Shown: positions 1 through 5,176 of the stretch, one piece after another
How the letters are laid out: the number at the start of each line of letters is the position of its first letter
How positions within the stretch are numbered: position 1 is the first letter of the stretch
From: Psychrobacter sp.
GTDB taxonomy: Bacteria; Pseudomonadota; Gammaproteobacteria; Pseudomonadales; Moraxellaceae
Length of the DNA stretch: 5,176 nt
Assembly (NCBI GenBank): GCA_012270355.1
Contig: JAAXIL010000228.1
Coordinates: forward strand, 1-5,176
Direction: 5' to 3'
Translations under genes and position numbers: made by a program
The notes under the pieces: generated by a model
Told to the model about the DNA's origin: nothing
The model's input: the letters and a program-made list of their open reading frames with translations, nothing else
The model's database searches: none

Positions 1-300
1 GAAATTGCTGATATGCGGGGGCTGGCACAATCAACCATCATGAATCATATCATTCAGCTAAAACGAGAAACCCCCTCGCTACTTTGTGACCACATACGTC
101 CCGATGAGGCGTTGATTAAGCAGGTGCAAGAGGCGTCAAATGCTTTGATGCTGGCTGGCGACCCGAATGATTTTTATGCTGATGGACTGACCAATGGAAC
201 AGAGCGAACCGTTCATCACCTGAAAATCAAACCCATATTTGAAGCTTTAGACGAAAAGGTCAGTTACAATGACATTCGCCTTGCCATGATATTCTTATAA
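1..300 (+). CDS. C-terminal fragment of a DNA helicase-type protein with HTH_40 domain (5' end outside window)
   Basis: The frame is open from base 1 to the TAA at 298-300, giving 99 visible residues. The start lies to the left of the window, so the internal ATG at 13 should not be taken as a start. Residues 1-22 (EIADMRGLAQSTIMNHIIQL) form a helix-turn-helix of the kind found at the C-terminus of RecQ-like and Pif1-like helicases (HTH_40, PF14493). The last 25 residues (LKIKPIFEALDEKVSYNDIR) match that family's closing LKP..EAL..evSYgeIRl segment. By family knowledge such a domain would help the helicase bind DNA in repair or recombination. The motor domain is not visible, so the exact helicase (RecQ-like or Pif1-like AAA ATPase) cannot be named. 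The next gene starts 24 bases downstream in the same frame, which suggests a possible operon. Confidence 0.72.
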   Translation, partial: EIADMRGLAQSTIMNHIIQLKRETPSLLCDHIRPDEALIKQVQEASNALMLAGDPNDFYADGLTNGTERTVHHLKIKPIFEALDEKVSYNDIRLAMIFL

Positions 301-301
301 T
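296..301 (+). promoter_or_regulatory. Possible -10 box (TATAAT) for the GAPDH-family gene
   Basis: A perfect TATAAT overlaps the stop codon of the upstream helicase-type gene. The only -35-like hexamer nearby is ATGACA at 269-274, giving a 21-base spacer that is longer than usual, and there is no TG extension. If used, transcription would begin near base 308 and leave a leader of under 20 bases. It is supported only by motif match and position. Confidence 0.3.
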
Positions 302-324
302 CTCTGTTTTTTATCGTACCTTCT

Positions 325-1518
325 ATGTCCCAGCCTTCTCATTCCTCATTATCATCAAAATCATTACCCGCCAGTATCAACCCCAACCCATACACACCAC
401 CAAACGCTAACTCAAATTCTCATTCAAACGCCCCATTACGCATTGCCATTAATGGTTTTGGGCGGATCGGTCGCAATGTGGTACGAGCATTGATTGAACG
501 CCAAATGGTGTTTGATCAACCCCTTCTCGGTAATACGGTGGAATTGGTGGCTATTAACGACATTGCCGATGCCGACACTTTGTTGCACCTCCTCAAGTTT
601 GATAGCACGCACGGCAGATTATCCCGTTTGGGTGTGAACGCACATATTGAGACACATTCAGATAAGACCAATCAGTCTTTGGTGCTTACCTTAGGCGAAC
701 AAACGCATCGCATCACTATATTCAAAGAACCTAATCCGCAAACATTGCCTTGGGCAAAGTTGGGCATAGATGTGGTATTAGAATGTACGGGGCTGTTTCG
801 CTCATACATGGGAGCAAGTACACATTTACAAGCAGGAGCAAAGCAAGTCATTGTCGGAGCCGCCCCCTTTGATGCGGTGGATGCCTGTATTGTGATGGGC
901 GTCAACAATGCGGAGCTGACACGTGAACTGCCCATTATTTCCAGCGTGTCGTGTACCACTCAAGCCCTCGTACCCCTCATTCATGTATTAGACACTGCCT
1001 TTGGGGCGAAATCAGTGCTAATGACTGAGATTCATGCCGTCACTGCAGATCAAAACGTGCTTGATCAACCGCATCGAGACCTAAGGCGTGCTAGAGCGTC
1101 GGGGCACAATATCATCCCCACCACGTCGAGCAGTATCGCCGCTACCATTCGTACCCTCCCCCACATGGCAGGACGCATTAATGGTCATTCGCTACGCGTA
1201 CCGACGCTTGATGTGGCAGCCATTGACGTAAATTTTTTGTTTGAGCAGTCGCCAAATGTGAATGAGGTGCGGGCATGTCTATTGGATGCTTGTCAGACAA
1301 ATCGCCCCCTGTTTGGCATCATGGGCTTTACGGATGAGCCACTCGTATCGAGCGATTTTGTGCATCGCCCTGAGTCCTTGATTATTGACGGCAGTCAAAT
1401 CATGCAGACAGGCGAGATGGCAGACAGTAAGCAAACTAAAGTGTTCGCCTGGTACGATAATGAATGGGGCTACGCCAATCGTTTGGTGGATATGTGTATC
1501 AAATTGGCGAGCGTTTAA
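325..1518 (+). CDS. gap: Type I glyceraldehyde-3-phosphate / erythrose-4-phosphate dehydrogenase family protein, divergent
   Basis: This 397-residue protein belongs to the phosphorylating aldehyde dehydrogenase family (GapA/Epd), cytosolic enzymes that oxidise a sugar-phosphate aldehyde with NAD. The Rossmann motif INGFGRIGRNVVRAL is at residues 42-56, followed by VAINDIAD at 75-82. The catalytic Cys is Cys210 in SSVSCTTQALVPL and the catalytic His is His237 in IHAVTADQ. RVPT is at 291-294 and WYDNEWGYANR at 376-386. Oddities: the near-invariant Asn three residues after the Cys is Gln213, and the segment equivalent to GapA SSTGAAK reads TTSSSIA, so the phosphate-binding Thr-Gly is changed. 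Residues 1-37 are an extra Ser/Asn/Pro-rich extension; family members normally begin at the equivalent of residue 38. No ATG, GTG or TTG lies between 325 and the conserved core, so the extension is probably translated. No Shine-Dalgarno is visible. Features are mixed between GapA (EPLVSSDF, G before RVPT) and Epd (HLLKFD, DFxHxPxSxIxDGxQ), so I call the family firmly but not the substrate. Confidence 0.87.
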   Translation: MSQPSHSSLSSKSLPASINPNPYTPPNANSNSHSNAPLRIAINGFGRIGRNVVRALIERQMVFDQPLLGNTVELVAINDIADADTLLHLLKFDSTHGRLSRLGVNAHIETHSDKTNQSLVLTLGEQTHRITIFKEPNPQTLPWAKLGIDVVLECTGLFRSYMGASTHLQAGAKQVIVGAAPFDAVDACIVMGVNNAELTRELPIISSVSCTTQALVPLIHVLDTAFGAKSVLMTEIHAVTADQNVLDQPHRDLRRARASGHNIIPTTSSSIAATIRTLPHMAGRINGHSLRVPTLDVAAIDVNFLFEQSPNVNEVRACLLDACQTNRPLFGIMGFTDEPLVSSDFVHRPESLIIDGSQIMQTGEMADSKQTKVFAWYDNEWGYANRLVDMCIKLASV

Positions 1519-1532
1519 GCCTGATTTATATA

Positions 1533-1562
1533 TTGAATGCTCAGAACAAAATGTGCTATACC
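1533..1562 (+). promoter_or_regulatory. Candidate promoter of the toxin-antitoxin cassette
   Basis: TTGAAT at 1533-1538 and TATACC at 1557-1562 are separated by 18 bases, and the -10 is preceded by TG at 1554-1555 (extended -10 pattern). Transcription would start near 1569, about 25 bases before the antitoxin ATG. The -10 lacks the conserved final T, so the match is moderate. I saw no clear terminator between the dehydrogenase gene and the cassette, so readthrough could also supply transcription. Confidence 0.35.
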
Positions 1563-1593
1563 TTCTAAACGACCACTTTTTACGAGAAGTTTT

Positions 1594-1884
1594 ATGAATG
1601 TTGCCGAACGTCTTTATGAGACCGCAAAACAGTTACCCGAATCTATTCAAATTGAAACCCTTCACTATTTAGAGTATTTGGGTAAAGATTATTTAAGCAC
1701 GTAAAAAAACACTAAGAACGTTGTTAGTCATGCTGATAAATCAGATTTTGACGACGATAACCAACGAAAGCTATTTTCCATCATGCAAAAAATTGCTAAC
1801 CAGGATACAGCGTTCTCCGACGTAGATGTCTTAGCATGGCAAAAAGAGCAACGCCAAGACAACCCTTTACCCAATCGTGATTAG
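1594..1884 (+). pseudogene. VapB-like/DUF2281-type antitoxin interrupted by an in-frame stop
   Basis: The frame opens at ATG 1594 (weak GAGAAG site at 1584-1589). It encodes 36 residues (MNVAERLYETAKQLPESIQI and so on), hits TAA at 1702-1704, and then continues open in exactly the same frame for 59 codons to TAG at 1882-1884. The first part resembles the N-terminus of DUF2281-type antitoxins (ER.Y...KQLPE....L.YLEYL). The second part ends WQKEQRQDNPLPNRD, which matches the WQ.e.R.DRPLPgR ending typical of antitoxins paired with PIN toxins. Together they would make a normal-sized antitoxin of about 96 residues, with the conserved toxin-binding tail after the stop. No frameshift is needed: one base change at the stop codon restores it. 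The toxin gene follows immediately. As written, only a 36-residue stump would be made unless the stop is read through. A sequencing error is possible. An in-frame ATG at 1783 could give a 33-residue C-terminal peptide but has no good ribosome binding site. Confidence 0.75.
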
Positions 1885-1886
1885 GA
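1882..1886 (+). promoter_or_regulatory. Ribosome binding site supporting the ATG start of the toxin
   Basis: TAGGA overlaps the antitoxin's terminal TAG and lies 11 bases before ATG 1898. This favours 1898 over the upstream GTG at 1877, which lacks its own site. The overlap of stop codon and binding site is typical of translationally coupled toxin-antitoxin pairs. Confidence 0.45.
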
Positions 1887-1897
1887 CGTGTGCTCAT

Positions 1898-2293
1898 ATG
1901 AAGCAAAAGGTTTTATTAGACAGCAATATCATTATTTATAGCACCTTAACCGATTATGATTTTTTAACGCATGATTTAAGCAACTATTTTTTAACGGCTT
2001 GTGCCATTAGCAAAGTCGAGGTACTTGGCTATCATAAACTGTCTAATACTGATAAAACGTATTTTACCGAATATTTCACTACCATTCCTTTATATGCAGT
2101 CAACATGAAGGTAATAAATCATGCTACTAAGTTGCGTCAAATCAAAAAAATGTCATTAGGCGACGCAATTATCGCATGCACTGCACTCATAAACGAAACA
2201 CCTTTAGTAACACGCAACTCATCTGATTTCGACTGGATTGATAACCTCAATGTCATCAATCCATTTGATAGCTATCGGCCTAAAAAACTTTGA
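1898..2293 (+). CDS. PIN-domain ribonuclease toxin (VapC-like) of a type II toxin-antitoxin pair
   Basis: The 131-residue protein has the size and layout of a VapC-type PIN toxin, a magnesium-dependent endoribonuclease that cuts RNA and is held inactive by its antitoxin. The four acidic positions expected of the PIN active site are visible: Asp8 in VLLDSNIIIY, Glu41 in ISKVEVLGY, Asp89 in MSLGDAIIACTA, and Asp110/Asp112 in LVTRNSSDFDWI. The reading frame is intact, so the enzyme looks active. I chose ATG 1898 because of the TAGGA at 1882-1886 and because the conserved strand begins right after it. A GTG at 1877 would add seven residues and overlap the antitoxin frame by 8 bases. The partner antitoxin just upstream carries a premature stop. 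The coding sequence is strikingly AT-rich: bases 1921-1980 contain 17 G/C of 60 by hand count, against 33 of 60 at 2521-2580 in nadK. This fits an acquired cassette. Its stop is 2 bases from the nadK stop on the other strand. Confidence 0.88.
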   Translation: MKQKVLLDSNIIIYSTLTDYDFLTHDLSNYFLTACAISKVEVLGYHKLSNTDKTYFTEYFTTIPLYAVNMKVINHATKLRQIKKMSLGDAIIACTALINETPLVTRNSSDFDWIDNLNVINPFDSYRPKKL

Positions 2294-2295
2294 AA

Positions 2296-3279
2296 TCAAT
2301 CCTCGTCCATCGCAAACTCTTCAGCGTGTAAGTTCCAGTTGAGTTTGGTACGGCAGGCTTGATAAAAATCAAAACCTGGCGGATGCAGTAGCGTGAGTTT
2401 GTCGGGATGCTTGCGGATGTTGAGGGTTTGATGCTGTTCAATGGGCACACTGGTTTTGCCATCGGCACTCACCATAGGTTGGGTGCGGTTGTCCTTGTGG
2501 ATGATGATGCTAATTTCGCTTTGTCCGCTGATGACAATCGGGCGACTGGTCAAGGTATGTGGATGCATCGGCACCAGACAAATTGCATCAAGGCTCGGGT
2601 GCATGATTGGACCCCCTCCCGACAACGCATACGCCGTGGACCCCGTTGGTGTAGCGACAATCAAGCCATCGCTATGCTGGCGATACACGTCTAGTCCGTC
2701 GATGGACAGTTGAAAATCAATCATATGCACCGATTTTCCTGCGTGTAGTACCAAGTCGTTAAGTGCCATGTCTTGATGCAAAATATGACCACCTTCAACG
2801 ATTTCCATTGTGAGCAAGAACCGCTGATCGAGCTGATAGTCCCCAAGCAACACTTGTTTAAGTTTGGAGCCCACCTCATCAGGGTTCACGTCGGTCAAAA
2901 ACCCAAGTCGCCCTCGATTCACTCCAAGCACGGGTACTTTATAACGAGCGAGCGAGCGAGCGGCGTGCAAAATTGAGCCATCCCCACCCACCACAATCAC
3001 CAAATCGCATACTTCCCCGAGCAAACTACGTTTGACAATCTGTAACTGACTGAGTTTGTCGAGTTCCAGCTCAGGCAAACGTGCCGTATCTGAGTCCATA
3101 TACAGCGACAGTCCCAACTGGTTCAGCTCTTGACCGACCTCATAAATGGTACGAATCACGCTGCGTTTGCCCGCCCGCCCCATGATGCCAATGCGACTAA
3201 ACGCTGGATTTTTGATGGGAGCAAACAAAGTTGAATTGGGCAAATCAGGCAGATTGCTTGATTGGGCAGAGTTTTCCAT
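2296..3279 (-). CDS. nadK: NAD kinase (ATP-NAD kinase)
   Basis: The product phosphorylates NAD to NADP in the cytosol and is normally essential. The 327-residue protein shows all family motifs: GGDGS at residues 98-102 (ATP and catalytic Asp), GVNRGRLGFLTD at 119-130, ALND at 172-175 (the NAD-binding NE/ND site), SDGLIVATPTGSTAY at 203-217, GGGPIMHPSLDAICLVPM at 221-238 and SADG at 271-274. The ALND form with Asp instead of the E. coli Glu is usual in Pseudomonas-like relatives, so it is not a defect. The N-terminus is about 20 residues longer than in E. coli NadK (292 aa) and is polar and Ser/Pro/Asn-rich. The ATG at 3279 is supported by the promoter just upstream; in-frame TTG codons at residues 13 and 18 are weaker alternatives. 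No strong Shine-Dalgarno is visible. It is convergent with the toxin gene (2-base gap) and divergent from the BI-1 family gene. Confidence 0.97.
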   Translation of the reverse strand: MENSAQSSNLPDLPNSTLFAPIKNPAFSRIGIMGRAGKRSVIRTIYEVGQELNQLGLSLYMDSDTARLPELELDKLSQLQIVKRSLLGEVCDLVIVVGGDGSILHAARSLARYKVPVLGVNRGRLGFLTDVNPDEVGSKLKQVLLGDYQLDQRFLLTMEIVEGGHILHQDMALNDLVLHAGKSVHMIDFQLSIDGLDVYRQHSDGLIVATPTGSTAYALSGGGPIMHPSLDAICLVPMHPHTLTSRPIVISGQSEISIIIHKDNRTQPMVSADGKTSVPIEQHQTLNIRKHPDKLTLLHPPGFDFYQACRTKLNWNLHAEEFAMDED

Positions 3280-3307
3280 AAGGTAGGACGCTCAAGAATT
3301 TATGCGT

Positions 3308-3337
3308 ATTGTAAGTCAACCACTCGAAAAATGTCAC
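3308..3337 (-). promoter_or_regulatory. Sigma70-type promoter of nadK
   Basis: On the minus strand the -35 is GTGACA (plus-strand 3332-3337) and the -10 is TACAAT (plus-strand 3308-3313). Each matches the consensus at five of six positions, and the spacer is 18 bases. Transcription would start near 3301, giving a leader of about 21 bases before the nadK ATG at 3279. This supports the annotated start and shows nadK is transcribed on its own. Confidence 0.55.
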
Positions 3338-3446
3338 CAGTCATGGCGATTTTGCTTGAAATTTGACCCAAGCGTAGGCATATTACCACTATGAACGCTC
3401 GTGACAGAGCATCTTGATAGTTTTAGTTGTTTTTATATTGCTTATT

Positions 3447-3452
3447 AAGGAG
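3447..3452 (+). promoter_or_regulatory. Strong ribosome binding site fixing the start of the BI-1 family gene
   Basis: AAGGAG lies 7 bases before ATG 3460, an ideal distance, but only 1 base before ATG 3454. It is also inside any frame begun at the TTG at 3427. It therefore selects 3460 as the start. Confidence 0.85.
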
Positions 3453-3459
3453 CATGACG

Positions 3460-4179
3460 ATGGCAAACCCGATTGTCAGTCGGACAGAACTTGCGGTTGG
3501 CGGTAAACCAATGTCGGTGCAAGGTACGGTTCGCAAAACTGCCTTTTTGCTTGGTGTGAGTGCGGTCAGTGCATTAGGTTTTTTCTTTTTTATTTTAAGC
3601 GGTGGCATCAACACCAGCCTTGCAATCATGATTGCTTTTGGTAGTATGTTTGGGGCATTCGGCTTAGGGTTATTCATGGCATTTAAGCCAATGAAAGCCA
3701 GATCACTTGCTGCCCCCTATGCCATTTTAGAAGGTTTGTTCTTGGGCGGCGTGTCCTATATGTTCATGTCGTTCGAACCCACCATACCTGCCACCGCTTT
3801 GGCAGCGACGTTTGTGACGGCAGCAGTGATGCTTGGTCTTTATCGGTCAGGTTTGATTAAAGTCACTGAAAAGTTCCGCTCAATCATGATGTCAGCGGTG
3901 TTTGCCATTATGCTTTTATACCTTGTGCAATGGGGCTTTGTGATGTTTGGCTCGAGCCTACCGTTTTTGTTTGATGGTGGCATGATTGCGGTTGGTTTTA
4001 GCCTGTTTGTCGTGCTAATTGCTTCATTTAGCCTATTGCTTGATTTTGATAACATTGAGCGTGGCGTAGCGATGGGCGTATCGGACGATTTTGAGTGGAT
4101 TTATAGCGTTGGCGTACTTGCCACCCTGGTTTGGATGTACTTTGAATTTATGCGTCTTCTTAGCTATCTGCAAGACTAA
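3460..4179 (+). CDS. Bax inhibitor-1/YccA family integral membrane protein
   Basis: The 239-residue protein is very hydrophobic, with seven predicted inner-membrane helices at roughly residues 27-47, 51-74, 83-104, 108-128, 140-162, 173-196 and 210-234. It matches the bacterial BaxI_1 branch (PF12811). The N-terminal NPIVSR segment (residues 3-8) corresponds to the NPvfsR motif. AILEGLFLGGVSY is at 88-100 and MLGLYRSGLIKVTEKFRSI at 124-142. SLLLDFDNIERGVAMG is at 191-206, and the C-terminal EW.....LATLVWMYFEFMRLL is near 212-234. Family members are proton-sensitive calcium-leak channels or modulators of membrane protease activity. Asp195/Asp197, with Asp172, are candidates for the pH-sensing acidic residues. 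Which role applies here is inference. The start at 3460 rests on the AAGGAG site; the longer TTG-start frame from 3427 would read through that site. The gene appears monocistronic, with a terminator directly downstream. Confidence 0.93.
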   Translation: MANPIVSRTELAVGGKPMSVQGTVRKTAFLLGVSAVSALGFFFFILSGGINTSLAIMIAFGSMFGAFGLGLFMAFKPMKARSLAAPYAILEGLFLGGVSYMFMSFEPTIPATALAATFVTAAVMLGLYRSGLIKVTEKFRSIMMSAVFAIMLLYLVQWGFVMFGSSLPFLFDGGMIAVGFSLFVVLIASFSLLLDFDNIERGVAMGVSDDFEWIYSVGVLATLVWMYFEFMRLLSYLQD

Positions 4180-4210
4180 TCATTCAGATAATCTGTATAG
4201 TAAAAATAGA

Positions 4211-4243
4211 AAAACGCCCAGCTAATCGGTTGGGCGTTTTTTT
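4211..4243 (+). terminator. Rho-independent terminator, probably bidirectional
   Basis: AAAACGCCCA (4211-4220) pairs perfectly with TGGGCGTTTT (4231-4240) around a 10-base loop, and the stem runs into seven Ts at 4237-4243. It lies about 30 bases after the BI-1 family gene. An A-rich stretch at 4202-4214 becomes a U-tract on the minus strand, so the same hairpin can end the converging catalase-like transcript. Confidence 0.92.
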
Positions 4244-4287
4244 GTTGGTTGATGTATTTATGATTATTAGAATGTAGATAAAGGCAT

Positions 4288-4347
4288 TTAGCGAGTGCGT
4301 TCAGCAAGCGAGGTGCGATACGTCTTATCCCTTAAGCGTTGAATGCG
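4288..4347 (-). pseudogene. In-frame C-terminal remnant of the catalase-like gene beyond its TGA
   Basis: Reading on past the TGA at 4348-4350 gives 19 more codons in the same frame (RIQRLRDKTYRTSLAERTR) before TAA at 4288-4290. Catalase-like proteins of this kind typically finish with a proline-glycine turn followed by an [I/N]-[Q/N]-R-x-R-x-x-x-Y-x-x-S-x-x-x-R helix, which this segment fits well. I infer it is the original C-terminus, now after a premature stop, or that the TGA is a sequencing error. Confidence 0.5.
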
Positions 4348-5176
4348 TCATCCAGGAAGCATGGCTTCGATGTTGTCAAACGGATTAAAACTGCGACGCT
4401 CAAGATCAGGGTCAGGTTGAGTAATGGGCGTTTGTGGGGCAAAGGTAATCCAGCCAAAGGTATGATAATCGCCCTCTGACCACCGCACCACCAAATCATT
4501 GATGGGTTGTTTGGTTTCATCTTTGCAAATTTGTACCTGCCAGGCAAATACCAATGGCTCACGCTTAAGCCACTGGCTAATCGCCTGCTGATGCGATTGC
4601 TTTGGCAGACGTTTGGGCAGGGTTTGCATCGGCACAAGCCTAAATTTCGCCACCGCATCGCCAAATCGATAGCACCCATTTGAGTAAAACTTAGCGTTGG
4701 TCAGCACGTCGGGGTTTGGGCGTTTGGCTCCGGATATTTTGGCAAAGTTCACTGTTTTAACGATGCCATTATCCAATAGCACGCCACCAAGACCACGCAC
4801 CGCTTTGATGGCAGGGCTGACAAGGTGATGCTTTGGCTTATCTAGCATATAAAAGCCATCGATGGCTTGCACCAATTTCAGCACCGCCGTCACCGACTGA
4901 GTGGGGAACACGGGTAGATTTATCATGGGCATACTGACGATTTGCTTGCCTGTATCGTCTAGAATTCCCAAGGCAAAGCCATATAGTGACGACGCTTTTT
5001 TATCAGACATAATTTTTGGTTCACTGTTCGAGAGCCGTGCAATGACTTCATAACTGTCTGACCCAAATGGCAAAAGCTCACTGATCAACCCTGCGGGCGG
5101 ATTTAAAAATAGCTTGCCATGAATCCCGACGTGAGTTTTGGCATGGAAATTAGTGGTGTTTGTGCGATGTAGAGTT
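4348..5176 (-). CDS. Catalase-like haem protein (catalase superfamily), N-terminus outside window
   Basis: The minus-strand frame is open from the right edge of the window to TGA at 4348-4350, giving 275 visible residues. The true start lies to the right, so the TTG at 5088 is internal. Visible residues 10-17, FHAKTHVG, match the segment holding the distal catalytic His of catalase-like proteins (HAKxHG). Downstream are a SDKKASSLYGFALGILD-type block (the SDakpdaRGmaiKl region), then YSNGCYRFGDAVAKFRLVP around 160-180 and the closing F.P..NI segment. These fit the smaller catalase-like families (SrpA-like or y4iL-like) rather than classical KatA. By family, they bind haem and act on peroxides or organic substrates. 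I see no copy of the classical proximal Tyr motif (R.F.Y.D), so true catalase activity is doubtful. The frame ends EAMLPG and then TGA, with a family-like tail following. It converges on the BI-1 family gene across the terminator. Confidence 0.75.
   Translation of the reverse strand, partial: TLHRTNTTNFHAKTHVGIHGKLFLNPPAGLISELLPFGSDSYEVIARLSNSEPKIMSDKKASSLYGFALGILDDTGKQIVSMPMINLPVFPTQSVTAVLKLVQAIDGFYMLDKPKHHLVSPAIKAVRGLGGVLLDNGIVKTVNFAKISGAKRPNPDVLTNAKFYSNGCYRFGDAVAKFRLVPMQTLPKRLPKQSHQQAISQWLKREPLVFAWQVQICKDETKQPINDLVVRWSEGDYHTFGWITFAPQTPITQPDPDLERRSFNPFDNIEAMLPG

Noticed and set aside
1385..1597. 70-codon plus-strand frame overlapping the end of the dehydrogenase gene
   Set aside because: It is an out-of-frame shadow with no recognisable content, and its end overlaps the antitoxin start only by chance.
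1704..1710. AAAAAAC as a frameshift slippery site explaining the broken antitoxin
   Set aside because: It lies after the TAA, and the antitoxin continues in the same frame, so neither ribosomal slippage nor an A-run indel there would bypass the stop.
3331..3366. 11-codon ORF between nadK and the BI-1 family gene
   Set aside because: It has no ribosome binding site, it overlaps the nadK promoter, and nothing suggests it is translated.
3397..3410. GCTC...GAGC inverted repeat upstream of the BI-1 family gene
   Set aside because: The arms are only 4 bases with a 6-base loop, which is expected by chance.
3414..3439. TTGATA (3414-3419) and TATATT (3434-3439) as a promoter for the BI-1 family gene
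   Set aside because: Both hexamers are good, but the 14-base spacer is too short for sigma70. TTGACC at 3363-3368 has no convincing -10 either, so I left this promoter unassigned.
3427..3459. Longer form of the BI-1 family protein starting at TTG 3427
   Set aside because: This stretch contains the AAGGAG ribosome binding site for ATG 3460, and the family N-terminal motif begins just after that ATG.
4332..4679. 115-codon minus-strand frame inside the catalase-like gene
   Set aside because: It is a shadow frame; the family motifs lie in the other minus-strand frame.

Overview
This is a chromosomal-looking window from a gammaproteobacterium, most likely a member of the Moraxellaceae (Moraxella, Faucicola or Psychrobacter type). 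That placement is an inference from protein style: the NAD kinase has the Pseudomonas-like ALND and SDGLIVATPTGSTAY segments, and the membrane protein is of the BaxI_1 type. No rRNA or other firm marker is present. I found no tRNA, rRNA, insertion sequence, CRISPR array or phage gene.

Layout from left to right. (1) 1-300, plus strand: the C-terminal end of a helicase-type protein carrying a helicase-associated HTH_40 domain. (2) 325-1518, plus strand: a divergent member of the phosphorylating GAPDH / erythrose-4-phosphate dehydrogenase family with a 37-residue low-complexity N-terminal extension. (3) 1594-2293, plus strand: an AT-rich toxin-antitoxin cassette. The antitoxin frame is interrupted by a TAA at 1702-1704, while the PIN-domain (VapC-like) toxin is intact. 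(4) 2296-3279, minus strand: NAD kinase, ending 2 bases from the toxin stop, with a good sigma70-type promoter at 3308-3337. (5) 3460-4179, plus strand: a seven-helix Bax inhibitor-1/YccA-family membrane protein with a strong ribosome binding site, followed by a clear (probably bidirectional) terminator at 4211-4243. (6) 4348-5176, minus strand: a catalase-like haem protein that runs off the right edge. It stops at a TGA, yet 19 further in-frame codons look like the missing family C-terminus.

Functionally this is mostly housekeeping: a sugar-phosphate dehydrogenase using NAD, NAD kinase making NADP, a membrane stress or calcium-leak family protein and a peroxidase-like protein. A small accessory toxin-antitoxin unit sits between the dehydrogenase and nadK. 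The genes do not form one operon: orientation switches three times.

The most notable points are the two in-frame stop codons (antitoxin and catalase-like gene) and the altered active-site neighbourhood of the dehydrogenase. I did not find a wholly new multi-gene system. The orphaned toxin is the nearest thing to an unusual biological situation here.
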